The notes under the pieces are model-generated. The model saw only the letters and a list, made by a program, of their open reading frames with translations. It did not search any database and was not told the DNA's origin. From NCBI GenBank assembly GCA_025454815.1, contig JALONR010000012.1:1-56603 (forward strand): 56,603 nt of DNA, in the 5' to 3' direction. This document shows positions 9,343 to 20,799 of this stretch, in pieces. The stretch comes from Bacteroidales bacterium (GTDB taxonomy: Bacteria; Bacteroidota; Bacteroidia; Bacteroidales; VadinHA17). Numbering within the stretch: the first letter of the stretch is position 1; each line of letters opens with the position of its first letter. A program made the translations under genes and the position numbers.

Positions 9343-9948
9343 CCTGCCGGCCTCAATCTCCTTTATTATCTGCTCTATCAGGTAATCGTCACCCTCGGCA
9401 TCATAGTTGACCTTAAGGTTGCTGCCAAAAATCCGCGCGATACCCTGCCAGAAGGCAGCGGAGAATTTACCTCGGTATTCCCTTATCAGGTCATATGATG
9501 TGTTCTGGGTCTCCCGGTCAATAAGCTTGATAAGTATCTTTCCCTGGGTGAAGGTCAGCTTCCTAATATCACCCTCATAACGGGCAAGAAGGTCCTTCTC
9601 ATAATCCTGCAGGAAATTGCGCTGCGCCTTCTCATCCGGAAGAGTCTCAAGCAACCTGTTGATACGTCCGAACTCGTCCCTTACAATAAGTGCATAGGGA
9701 TAGACCCTCCTTACATTGTAAACCAGCCGGGCATGACGGCGGTAATCAAACCTGACCCCCCGGGGCATCTTGCCATACACGATGATCTCGGGGAGCTCAA
9801 CCAGCGGATAGGTCTGTCCGTCAAACGTGGCGGTCTTAAGAATATGAAGCGGCATCAGCACAGTGTCAGCCGGAACCGTATCCCTCCCCTGTCCTGATGA
9901 AGTTGCACAAAGAAAACCCAGGAGCAGTATGAAAACCCCTCTCTTCAT
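9337..9948 (-). CDS. DUF4294 domain protein with signal peptide
   Basis: A 203-residue protein with a signal peptide (MKRGVFILLLGFLCATSSGQ) and a DUF4294 domain, recognisable by LPEIIVYGKMPRGVRF, RRHARLVYNVRRVYPYAL and LTFTQGKILIKLIDRETQNTSYDLI. The domain is almost confined to Bacteroidota and has no established function. The export signal and the dense charged helices suggest a periplasmic or envelope protein. The ATG at 9948 is chosen over one four codons upstream because it starts the signal peptide. The stop codon overlaps that of elbB by 6 nt on the opposite strand. Confidence 0.88.
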   Translation of the reverse strand: MKRGVFILLLGFLCATSSGQGRDTVPADTVLMPLHILKTATFDGQTYPLVELPEIIVYGKMPRGVRFDYRRHARLVYNVRRVYPYALIVRDEFGRINRLLETLPDEKAQRNFLQDYEKDLLARYEGDIRKLTFTQGKILIKLIDRETQNTSYDLIREYRGKFSAAFWQGIARIFGSNLKVNYDAEGDDYLIEQIIKEIEAGRL

Positions 9949-10038
9949 AATTACCAGCAAATTTAACCAATTGTTGTGCCAAAGGGTTCACAGATCAGCA
10001 AAAGTGACCATAGTCTTCCCTGTTAAGATGCGATCAGT

Positions 10039-10046
10039 TATATTTG
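10039..10046 (+). promoter_or_regulatory. -7 box of the DUF3267 gene
   Basis: TATATTTG is a perfect TAnnTTTG match ending 7 nt before the ATG at 10054, so the mRNA would be leaderless or nearly so. Confidence 0.4.
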
Positions 10047-10053
10047 ATGCTTC

Positions 10054-10695
10054 ATGAAACCGGCACCTACAATAGATGAACTGGAAAACCCTGCGGCATG
10101 GGAGAAGGTACTTACGCTCCCGTATGGAGGGATAGCCCCGTTTGTGATATCGAACCTCACCCGGCCTGCCCTGCCCATGCTTCTTATATGGTTCACGGCA
10201 GCTGCTTCACTTTTCCTTTCAGTGTGGTTCTGGCCTGGGGTGAAGTATCCCTCTGCTGATCCAAGGATTATCACCGGACTGGCTGCCGGAATGATTCTGA
10301 TTCCGCTGCTGCTCATACCGGTACATGAAGGATCCCACCTCATTCCCTTCAGGATTGCGGGCGCAAGGGACATCAGATTCGGGACAGACCTGAAGCAGGG
10401 AATTGTGTGGGTCACAGCACACCGTTTTGTGGCCGGGAAAACACTGTTCCGGATAGTTGCCCTTACACCATTCATCTTCATCACCCTCTCATTATTATTA
10501 TTAATAGCCCTCTCCCCGCCCTGGTGGAAATGGATTCTGTCAATGACACTTCTTGTTCACACCACAATGTGCGCCGGTGACGCCGCACTTCTTGGATTCA
10601 TCAGCAGATTCGGGAAGAGAGAGGTCTGCACATGGGACGACGTTGACCTGAAAGAGGCTTATTTCTTTGCTTCAGCAGAAAAAGCTGACGAATGA
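10054..10695 (+). CDS. DUF3267 integral-membrane putative zinc metallopeptidase
   Basis: A 213-residue membrane protein with about four hydrophobic segments (about 38-60, 72-92, 130-155, 165-190). At the end of the second segment it has the zincin motif HEGSH (about residue 91), which fits HExxH. This is the arrangement of DUF3267 proteins, which resemble site-2-protease or YfhO-like membrane peptidases. A third metal ligand cannot be assigned with confidence. It has its own -7 box and stands alone between DUF4294 (opposite strand) and the POT transporter, which begins 125 nt downstream. The substrate is unknown. Confidence 0.8.
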   Translation: MKPAPTIDELENPAAWEKVLTLPYGGIAPFVISNLTRPALPMLLIWFTAAASLFLSVWFWPGVKYPSADPRIITGLAAGMILIPLLLIPVHEGSHLIPFRIAGARDIRFGTDLKQGIVWVTAHRFVAGKTLFRIVALTPFIFITLSLLLLIALSPPWWKWILSMTLLVHTTMCAGDAALLGFISRFGKREVCTWDDVDLKEAYFFASAEKADE

Positions 10696-10820
10696 TCATC
10701 CGCAAAACAAAAGTACGGCGGCAACCCTCAACTTCCCTGAAATAATATGTCAGTTGATCTCACTGCCGGCGAAGGGCATATCACATTATTCACTATTTTA
10801 AGGCCGCAAAAAATCAACTG

Positions 10821-12260
10821 ATGAGCACTTTCGTTCAAACCCTGAAAAAATTTCCGCGGTTATTCTGGATCTCCAATGTCATTGAGCTTTTTGAACGTTG
10901 GGGATGGTATGCCTTCTACAACGGTTTCATTGCCCTGTACCTTACTTCCCCCAGGGAAGCCGGAGCCCTCGGGTTTTCAAACGTTGAAAAGGGAACCATC
11001 ATGGGAACCGCATCCATGATACTTTATTTCCTCCCGGTCATAACGGGTGCAGTAGCCGACAGGGTTGGCTATAAAAAGGTGCTCCTGGTATCATTTGTAA
11101 CCTATATCCTGGCCTTTTTCATGCTGGGCAGGTTTGAGACCTTCGGTGCTATCTTCGCAGCATTCATCCTACTTGCCGTAGCCGGCGCTCTCTTCAAGCC
11201 TCTGATTTCAGGAACCGTCGCCCGGGTGACTGACAGGGAAACTGCTTCTCTCGGGTTCGGCATTTTCTACATGGTTGTGAATATCGGTGGTTTTATTGGC
11301 CCATTCGTCGCCAGCCTCCTCTACAGAAACAGCTGGGATACAGTGTTCTACATGTCAATCGCAGCCATGGCCATGAACATGGTCCTCACACTCTTCTTCT
11401 ACCGCGAACCGGCTGTCACTGATGGCGGCAAGGGCTTCCTTAACAATATAGGTATAGCATTCAAAAACATAGGGGTCACCCTTACAGACTGGCGATTCCT
11501 TATATTCCTCCTCATCATCGGAGTCTTCTGGACCGCCTATAACCAGCTTTATTATTCCTTCCCGGTATTTCTTGAGTCGTGGGTCAGTCTTGACGGCATG
11601 TCAGCTACCCTGGGGCTTAAGCCAGGCACAATCACAACGGTCACCATCTCAAGCCTCGCTTCATTCTTTATAATACTGTTCCAGCTGATCATATCTTCGG
11701 TAACAGCAAGGGTAAGGCCGCTTAACAGCATCATGACAGGGATATTTATCCTTGCCTTCGGCCTCGGAATGATGTTCGCCAATCTCAACCCATGGATCAT
11801 AGTACTGGGTGTGCTTATCTTCGGCATCGGCGAGATGGCCTCATCACCCAAGGTACAGGAGTATCTCGGCGGCATTGCTCCCCCGGACAGAAAGGCTCTC
11901 TACATGGGTACGGCATTCCTCCCCATAGCCCTGGGCCACCTCGGAGCAGGATGGGTCTCGGGCAAACCCTTCGAGGTGATGGCTGACAAACTATTCCTGC
12001 TGAAGAAAGCCGTGGCGGCAAAAGGATTTGAAATACCTGAAATCTCAGACACCTTCACGCAGACCGATTACTTCAACAGGGCACAGGAACTCTTCGGGAT
12101 GGACTCCGGGCAACTGACCCGCTACCTTTGGGATACATATAACCCGTCCCGTGTATGGGTGCTCTTCACTGCCATAGCCATAGCAGCCAGTGTTCTGCTG
12201 TTCCTGTATGACAGGCTTATACTTAAAGGCCGGGACGCGGCAGGCAACAATGGAAGGTAA
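10821..12260 (+). CDS. POT/PTR2-family MFS transporter (peptide:H+ symporter-like)
   Basis: A 479-residue inner-membrane protein with about 12 hydrophobic segments. The ELFERWGWYAFYN block near residue 22 matches the ExxER proton-coupling motif of POT transporters, and FYMVVNIGGFIGPFVASLL (about 150-168) matches the second PTR2 signature. The loop GAVADRVGYKKVLL is the MFS motif A. POT proteins import di- and tripeptides with protons, and some members carry other substrates. A soluble loop of about 60 residues before the last helix (KPFEVMADKLFLLKKAV...) is longer than in typical members. It is followed by a low-complexity gap and the PHP phosphoesterase gene. Confidence 0.85.
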   Translation: MSTFVQTLKKFPRLFWISNVIELFERWGWYAFYNGFIALYLTSPREAGALGFSNVEKGTIMGTASMILYFLPVITGAVADRVGYKKVLLVSFVTYILAFFMLGRFETFGAIFAAFILLAVAGALFKPLISGTVARVTDRETASLGFGIFYMVVNIGGFIGPFVASLLYRNSWDTVFYMSIAAMAMNMVLTLFFYREPAVTDGGKGFLNNIGIAFKNIGVTLTDWRFLIFLLIIGVFWTAYNQLYYSFPVFLESWVSLDGMSATLGLKPGTITTVTISSLASFFIILFQLIISSVTARVRPLNSIMTGIFILAFGLGMMFANLNPWIIVLGVLIFGIGEMASSPKVQEYLGGIAPPDRKALYMGTAFLPIALGHLGAGWVSGKPFEVMADKLFLLKKAVAAKGFEIPEISDTFTQTDYFNRAQELFGMDSGQLTRYLWDTYNPSRVWVLFTAIAIAASVLLFLYDRLILKGRDAAGNNGR

Positions 12261-12261
12261 C

Positions 12262-12345
12262 AGGCGTAAGTCAGCCGCCGGCAACCGGTGGCCGGCAGTC
12301 AGCAGGCTGCAGCCGGCAGCCGACAGTCGGCAATCGGCAGCATAA
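12262..12345. repeat. Imperfect GGCAG-type intergenic repeat tract
   Basis: The gap between the transporter and the PHP gene is filled with degenerate repeats of about 7-9 nt (CCGGCAG, TCGGCAA, TCGGCAG) followed by AATCGTAAAT / AAATCGCAAAT motifs. The tract can pair with itself (GCCGGC, CCGGTGGCCGG). No coding sequence is seen. Confidence 0.6.
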
Positions 12346-12372
12346 GAATCGTAAATTTTAAATCGCAAATAT

Positions 12373-13452
12373 ATGAAATCCAAGATCTTAATTATCACAA
12401 TCCTTCTCCTGGGCACGATAACAGTTTCTGCCCAGAGACGCATCCTTAACGTACCCGAACTACCGGGATATGTAACACTGAAATGCGATTTCCATGCGCA
12501 CACGGTTTTCTCAGACGGCAATGTATGGCCAACAATGAGGATCGGGGAAGCATGGCGCGACGGTCTTGACGCCATTTCCATCACTGACCACATTGAATAC
12601 CAGCCGCATAAACAGTATATCCCAACTGATCACAGTGCTGCATGGAAGATAGCCGGACCAACCGCGTCCAATTACAACATCATTCTCGTAAAAGGTACTG
12701 AGATAACCCGCAGTATGCCTCCGGGCCACCTCAATGCACTGTTTATTACAGAACCAGATTCCCTGGTCAGGGATGACTTTATGAAGGTTATTGAGGCAGC
12801 AGTGGCACAGGGGGCATTCATACAGTGGAATCACCCGGGGTGGAAAAGCCAGCAACCTGACGGGATACCGAGGATGTACCCTGTACATGAGGAGCTTATT
12901 GCGAAAGGATGGCTTCATGGCATTGAGTACTACAATGATGTTGAATATTACCCGCTGGTGATGGATATGTGCCGTGATAACAAGCTGGCTCCAATGGGCA
13001 ACAGTGACATACACGCCGTTATCAGCGAGGAGTTTCCTGCAACTCAATATTCTCACCGCCCGATGACCCTGGTCTTTGCCAAAGACCGTACACATGACTC
13101 GTTGAAGGAAGCCATGTTTGCACGTCGCACGGCAGTGTGGTACGGAGACAATATTGCAGCAATGGAGGAGATCGCAGCCCCGCTCTTCAAATCTGTAATA
13201 TCTGCCGGGGTACCGTTTAAGGATGACGGTAAGAACATATGGTTCGAGCTTTCCAACATATCAGACATCACCATGACACTCTCAGGAGGACCGGAAGGCG
13301 CACCGGCAACTCTAACTGTTCCGGCACAGGGGATGATTGTGGTAAGGGCTGACAGGAAATACCTCTCGCAGCCTTTAACATACAATGTTGACAACATCAT
13401 CACAGGAAGCAACAGTGTTCTCAGAACGGAGATAGCTCCGGCCAGAAAGTAG
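12373..13452 (+). CDS. Exported PHP-domain phosphoesterase (Sb-PDE-like)
   Basis: A 359-residue protein with a signal peptide (MKSKILIITILLLGTITVSAQ) and a PHP metal-dependent phosphoesterase domain. The metal ligands are visible in order: DFHAHTVFSDG (HxH), the ITDHIEY aspartate-histidine, KGTEITR glutamate, GHLNALF histidine, QWNHPG, and GNSDIHA with the last D-x-H. The layout resembles secreted phosphodiesterases of the Sb-PDE group. The C-terminal 80 residues, including the repeat-like LTVPAQGMIVVRAD strand, look like a small beta-domain. The location is periplasmic. The substrate cannot be predicted from sequence. A bidirectional terminator follows. Confidence 0.82.
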   Translation: MKSKILIITILLLGTITVSAQRRILNVPELPGYVTLKCDFHAHTVFSDGNVWPTMRIGEAWRDGLDAISITDHIEYQPHKQYIPTDHSAAWKIAGPTASNYNIILVKGTEITRSMPPGHLNALFITEPDSLVRDDFMKVIEAAVAQGAFIQWNHPGWKSQQPDGIPRMYPVHEELIAKGWLHGIEYYNDVEYYPLVMDMCRDNKLAPMGNSDIHAVISEEFPATQYSHRPMTLVFAKDRTHDSLKEAMFARRTAVWYGDNIAAMEEIAAPLFKSVISAGVPFKDDGKNIWFELSNISDITMTLSGGPEGAPATLTVPAQGMIVVRADRKYLSQPLTYNVDNIITGSNSVLRTEIAPARK

Positions 13453-13476
13453 AGGATCAGGTGATCCACCGAATAA

Positions 13477-13508
13477 AACGGCACCGGTCTGTCTGATCCG
13501 GTGCCGTT
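13477..13508. terminator. Bidirectional intrinsic terminator
   Basis: Perfect 11-bp inverted repeat AACGGCACCGG / CCGGTGCCGTT with a 10-nt loop, placed between the convergent PHP and GH2 genes. An A/T tract follows in both directions. Confidence 0.85.
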
Positions 13509-13536
13509 CCTTTATAAAGCCGGCCCATTAACGTCA

Positions 13537-16785
<3,249 letters not shown>

Positions 16786-16800
<15 letters not shown>

Positions 16801-17376
16801 TAAATCACGGGGTCTGTTTATGTTTGTCAGAGCCCTGCGAGTCTCCGCTGTCAACGGGAGTTCGAAAAACCTTGTATCGGCAAGATGGTAAAAATCAATT
16901 ACTGCAGGACTGTTTCCCTCTTCCAGGTATCTGACCAGTTTCGTATGGATCGATTTGCGATAAATTGAATGAAGAGGTTCTGACAGTTCCCCGGCCCTGG
17001 CGGCGAGGATTTCCGCCGGCTTTTTTAGGTAGTCATCGGCCTGTAACCTGATAAGCTCAGAGGAGAGCCAGGGCATATCACCCCCGAATACGAACAATGC
17101 CTGTGAGCGGGATGCCCTTAGTGCTGCCTCAATTCCTGCCAGCGGACCAATGCCGCTGAAGTTGTCATTTACAGTGATAACACCCCCGTGCAGGGGATCG
17201 CCGGGAGGCCATCCTGCAACAATGATTTCAGAAAAAAGTGGTTCAAGTATGGCCAGGGTACGCCCTATTACCGTGACACCGTCAATCTCTATCAGGGCCT
17301 TGTTGATTCCTCCAAGCCTGGATGCCTTCCCGCCTGCCAGGATGGCCGCCGATATGTCAGGATAAGCTTTGATCAG
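16786..17376 (-). CDS. mobA: Molybdenum cofactor guanylyltransferase, probable CTG start
   Basis: Transfers GMP from GTP to molybdopterin to make the guanine dinucleotide cofactor used by formate dehydrogenases and DMSO-reductase-family enzymes. The N-terminal half shows the nucleotidyltransferase loop ILAGGKASRLGG, then INKALIEIDG and IGPLAGIEAALR. FVFGGDMPWLS is the conserved metal-binding Asp block. From the CTG the protein is 196 residues, the length of E. coli MobA (194). The open frame runs back to a TAG at 17388-17386 and has no ATG, GTG or TTG before residue 94, so a conventional start would delete the active site. A CTG at 17376 overlaps the fhs TGA by 4 nt (CTGA), the usual geometry of translational coupling; ATT at 17379 is an alternative. 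fhs and mobA are probably one operon. Confidence 0.8.
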
Positions 17377-19043
17377 AATAGCCCGCTAATCTGTCCCCTG
17401 TCATCAATGTCAATTTTTTCCGCAGACGGGACTGAAGGCAATCCCGGCATACGCATAATTGATCCTGCAATAGGAACAATGAATCCTGCACCGGACGAAA
17501 GCTCAACCTTTCGGATACGAACTGTAAAGTCCCTCGGCCTGTTCCGTTTGGCCTGGTCATCCGAGAGCGACTTCTGTGTTTTTGCTATACAGACTGCCAG
17601 ATTCCCCAGTCCAAGCTCGGTGATCTTCTTCAACTGATCCTTTGCCTCAAGTGTATACTCCACATTCCTGGCACCGTACATGAGCGAGGTGATTGTCTCT
17701 ATCTTCTTTTCCAGCGGCCATGAAAGGTCATAGAGAGGTGTGAAGCAGTCAGTGCAAGCCTCCGTAGCCTCAATTACGGCCTCCGCAAGCTCAACTGCCC
17801 CCTTGCCGCCTTCAGCCCATGCCGTGTTGACGGCTACCTTCACATTATGTTCATCGCAGTATTTCTTCAACAGCTCAATCTCAGCGTCCGTATCTGAACT
17901 GAAGCGGTTTACCGCTACCACCGGCCTGAAACCGTAGTAATGCATGTTCTCAATATGCTTGTCAAGGTTCTCAAATCCCTTGCTGAGCGCCTCCAGGTTT
18001 TCATTGGGCAACTCGGAGAGCTTTACACCGCCGTGATACTTTAGCGCCCTGATAGTGGCCACAATAACAACCGCGTTGGTCTTGAGCTTACCTACCTGCG
18101 ACTTGATATTGAAGAACTTTTCAGCACCGAGGTCACTTGCAAAACCGGCTTCGGTCACTACAAAATCGCTCAGCGAAAGTCCAATCTTCGTTGCGAGAAT
18201 GGAGTTCGTACCCTGTGCAATGTTTGCAAACGGTCCGCCGTGAATGATTGCCGGTGTGCCCTCAAGGGTCTGAACGAGATTGGGTTTAAGTGCATCCTTG
18301 AGCAATGCCGCCATGGCTCCCTGTGCACGCAGGTCACGGGCATATACAGGCTTGCCGGAATAGGTGTAACCAATGAAAATGTTGCCCAGACGCTCCTTCA
18401 GGTCACTGATGCCGGTGGCAAGGCACAGAATGGCCATAACTTCCGAAGCGGCAGTGATATCAAAACCTGTCTCCCTTGGCACACCCTGTGCCGTGCCGCC
18501 CAGACCAATGACAATGTCACGGAGAGAACGGTCATTCATGTCCATCACCCTCTTCCAGGATATGGTACGCGGATCAAGACCCAGATTGCCATCAGTTGCC
18601 TGAATGTTATTGTCAATCATTGCAGAAAGCAGGTTATGCGCCTTCTCCACCGCTGACAGATCACCCGTGAAATGCAGGTTTATGTCTTCCATGGGAATCA
18701 CCTGTGAGTAACCTCCTCCAGCAGCACCCCCCTTTATCCCGAATACAGGCCCGAGAGAAGGCTCCCTCAATACCACCGTGGCTTTCTTGCCAAGCTGGTT
18801 CAAACCCTGTGTAAGACCTATCGATGTTGTTGTTTTACCCTCACCGGCAGGAGTGGGCGTTATCGCAGTAACCAGGATCAGTTTTGCCCTGGCAGCTTTC
18901 TTTTCATCTATCAGCGAGAGAGGAAGCTTGGCCTTGTATTTTCCGTAGAGCTCCAGGTCATCCTCTTTCAGACCCAGCTTCTGAGCTACTTCGGTAATCG
19001 GCCTGATCCTGGCACTCTGGGCAATCTCAATATCTGTCTTCAT
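17373..19043 (-). CDS. fhs: Formate--tetrahydrofolate ligase
   Basis: Makes 10-formyltetrahydrofolate from formate, ATP and tetrahydrofolate in the cytoplasm. At 556 residues it has the full family length. It carries the P-loop TPTPAGEGKTTTSIGL (about 62-77), the REPSLGPVFGIKGGAAGGGYSQVIPMEDINLHF region, HGGPFANIAQGTNSI, and NRFSSDTDAEI, all diagnostic for FTHFS. The start ATG at 19043 agrees with the family N-terminus (MKTDIEIAQSARIRPITEVA). Its stop codon overlaps the proposed start of mobA. That links formate activation to a cofactor enzyme needed by molybdenum or tungsten formate dehydrogenases, although no dehydrogenase is present in the window. Confidence 0.97.
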   Translation of the reverse strand: MKTDIEIAQSARIRPITEVAQKLGLKEDDLELYGKYKAKLPLSLIDEKKAARAKLILVTAITPTPAGEGKTTTSIGLTQGLNQLGKKATVVLREPSLGPVFGIKGGAAGGGYSQVIPMEDINLHFTGDLSAVEKAHNLLSAMIDNNIQATDGNLGLDPRTISWKRVMDMNDRSLRDIVIGLGGTAQGVPRETGFDITAASEVMAILCLATGISDLKERLGNIFIGYTYSGKPVYARDLRAQGAMAALLKDALKPNLVQTLEGTPAIIHGGPFANIAQGTNSILATKIGLSLSDFVVTEAGFASDLGAEKFFNIKSQVGKLKTNAVVIVATIRALKYHGGVKLSELPNENLEALSKGFENLDKHIENMHYYGFRPVVAVNRFSSDTDAEIELLKKYCDEHNVKVAVNTAWAEGGKGAVELAEAVIEATEACTDCFTPLYDLSWPLEKKIETITSLMYGARNVEYTLEAKDQLKKITELGLGNLAVCIAKTQKSLSDDQAKRNRPRDFTVRIRKVELSSGAGFIVPIAGSIMRMPGLPSVPSAEKIDIDDRGQISGLF

Positions 19044-19136
19044 AGGGGAAACAATTGTTTTTGATAAATATAGGTTTTAATTTTTTTTCAGAAGAACAAA
19101 TAAATGTTGTGAAAGTTTAGTTCAACAAATAATCAT

Positions 19137-20507
19137 TTATAAAATTTCATCAAAATCCCTGGTCAATTCCATCCTGATCCTCCATCCCTGCGGATAACCG
19201 TTGTTTACCCTGGTTCCAATGTTATTCACAAAGCCGAGAGGAACCCCGCGGTAGGTCAGCAGGACTCTGCCCGGAGGCATTGCTGAACCATTTAGCGGCT
19301 CCAGCCTCAGGAAGGCCTGCGCCTCATGACGTGATAACGGGTGAACAGGCCAGGTCTCTTCCCTGAGCCTGACAGACATGGCAAGGTCATGAGCCGGCAC
19401 CAGGTCATTCTTTTTCATCTCCCCGATCATGGTACCAGACTTGATGACAGGAAGCCTTTCTTCAATAAAACTGTAAAGGGATGCCTCCGCCGCCAGGGCC
19501 GTTATCTTTCCCGCATGCATAACCACCCTGTTGGCGTCAAATGCAACAAGAGGCGCTGTACGCGCGAATGCCTCCGGCGATGGCTTCATACCAGCCCTCT
19601 TTGCTTTACCCGGCCCCTGCTCCCTCCCCGGCTCCCCGGGCTTGCGAAGCGCGGCAATAAAAAAGCCCTCCCCGCTGACCCTGCCGGGATGAAACCCATA
19701 TCCTTCAACCCCGTTGAATCGTATGCGAACGATGTTGCTTCTGTCCGGGAGAGAAACGGAAAGGGACATGGCCCCCGTGGCACGGCTGAGCCACGCTGCG
19801 TTCTCTTCGTTCTCCGCCGGATTGAAGGTACACGTGGAGTAAATCAGTATGCCTCCGGGCTTAAGCGAAGGCCATGCCTCCATAACTATCCTCCGCTGCC
19901 GGTCACTGCAGAGCCTGGTATTATGAACGGACCACTCCCTCACAGCAACAGGAGACCTGAACATTCCTTCCCCCGAACATGGAGTATCGGCAACAATAAC
20001 ATCGAAGAAACCCGGCAACAATGCAAAACGTGAGGGATCAGCATTCGTCACAATAACATTTCCTGTACCCCACTTTGTAATGTTTTCAGCCAGCACGGCA
20101 GCCCTTGACCTGATTACCTCGTTTGCCACCAGTAATCCTGTTTCCCCGGTCAGGCTTGCAAGATGTGTGCTCTTGCCGCCTGGTGCACCACAGAGGTCAA
20201 GCACCCGCAACCCTTCCCTACCAACTGTAAGCTGCCTGAACATCTCTCCTGCAAACATGCCCGACGACTCCTGCGGATAGTATGCCCCTGCATGAAAAAG
20301 CGGGTCAGCAGTGAACAGAGGCCTGCCCGTAAGGTAATACCCGTCAGGTTCCCACTCCACCTTCCCGGGGAGGCTTACAGGATGGTGCCACTTATCAGTA
20401 TTGACCCGGATAGAAGTCACCCCCGGCCCGGCCAATGCCTCCGTAAGACTCACAACATCAATGTATGACTGAGCTTTTATGCGTTCAAGAAACTCTGCCG
20501 GCAGCAT
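19137..20507 (-). CDS. rsmF: NOL1/NOP2/Sun-type rRNA m5C methyltransferase (RsmF-like)
   Basis: SAM-dependent RNA cytosine-C5 methyltransferase of 456 residues. Motifs: LDLCGAPGGKSTHLASL (SAM site, about 105-121), DTPCSGEGMF with the first conserved Cys, and YSTCTFNPAENEENAAWL with the catalytic Cys. An N-terminal segment with INTDKWHHPV-like strands precedes the catalytic core. The C-terminal 120 residues (RLEPLNGSAMPPGRVLLTYRGVPLGFVNNIGTRVNNGYPQGWRIRM) form the PUA-like extension of RsmF, which methylates 16S rRNA in E. coli. Length and architecture fit RsmF, but the exact target base is inferred. The gene begins 87 nt downstream of a strong terminator that closes the candidate small RNA. 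Confidence 0.88.
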   Translation of the reverse strand: MLPAEFLERIKAQSYIDVVSLTEALAGPGVTSIRVNTDKWHHPVSLPGKVEWEPDGYYLTGRPLFTADPLFHAGAYYPQESSGMFAGEMFRQLTVGREGLRVLDLCGAPGGKSTHLASLTGETGLLVANEVIRSRAAVLAENITKWGTGNVIVTNADPSRFALLPGFFDVIVADTPCSGEGMFRSPVAVREWSVHNTRLCSDRQRRIVMEAWPSLKPGGILIYSTCTFNPAENEENAAWLSRATGAMSLSVSLPDRSNIVRIRFNGVEGYGFHPGRVSGEGFFIAALRKPGEPGREQGPGKAKRAGMKPSPEAFARTAPLVAFDANRVVMHAGKITALAAEASLYSFIEERLPVIKSGTMIGEMKKNDLVPAHDLAMSVRLREETWPVHPLSRHEAQAFLRLEPLNGSAMPPGRVLLTYRGVPLGFVNNIGTRVNNGYPQGWRIRMELTRDFDEIL

Positions 20508-20593
20508 TTGTAATTTCTATCAGGACAAAGATAACCATTGAAACCGATGCGGCTGACCGGGCAGACATTTATCACCCGTATATGTTCAAAAGA

Positions 20594-20621
20594 ATACCGC
20601 TCCGGTGGCCCGGAGCGGTAT
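20594..20621 (-). terminator. Strong intrinsic terminator
   Basis: Perfect 12-bp stem ATACCGCTCCGG / CCGGAGCGGTAT with a TGGC/GCCA tetraloop. On the minus strand it is followed by TCTTTTG. It separates the dmeF-like gene and candidate RNA from rsmF. Confidence 0.88.
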
Positions 20622-20693
20622 TTAAAAATAACCCCTAAAACCTAAACTGTCTATTTATGTGAAATTTGTCGGTGACAAATCTCATCAAGACCG

Positions 20694-20712
20694 AAGTGTA
20701 AGAAATACACTA
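20694..20712. promoter_or_regulatory. AraR-box-like palindrome outside the arabinose locus
   Basis: AAGTGTA-AGAAA-TACACTA has the same half-sites and the same 5-nt spacer as the four boxes in the arabinose locus. It overlaps the predicted 5' end of the candidate small RNA (about +8 to +26), where a bound repressor would block transcription. It may instead be only an RNA hairpin. Confidence 0.45.
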
Positions 20713-20724
20713 TTTAGGTGCTGC

Positions 20725-20732
20725 CAAAACTA
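20725..20732 (-). promoter_or_regulatory. -7 box of the candidate small RNA
   Basis: TAGTTTTG on the minus strand matches TAnnTTTG exactly. A clear -33 TTTG is not seen. The predicted start of transcription is near 20719. Confidence 0.4.
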
Positions 20733-20799
20733 TACCCCAATAAAAAAGCTTATGATGACATATCTCATCTATATGATGATTTAACATTTTTTAGGACGG

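Larger units (their letters stand above)
20588..20719 (-). ncRNA. Candidate small RNA with its own promoter and terminator
   Basis: Seen in the sequence on the minus strand: a perfect -7 box TAGTTTTG (20732-20725), then about 130 nt with three stems. The outer stem pairs ACCTAAA (20719-20713) with TTTAGGT (20646-20640). Inside it are AGTGTA/TACACT (arms around 20695-20711, an AraR-box-like palindrome) and ATTTGTC/GACAAAT (20664-20680). A G/U-rich tract (GUUUAGGUUUUAGGGGUU) and a 12-bp terminator hairpin follow. There is no convincing open reading frame. It lies between the dmeF-like gene and rsmF, both on the same strand, so a 3'-UTR-derived RNA or an attenuator is also possible. I do not recognise it as a named RNA family. 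Confidence 0.5.
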
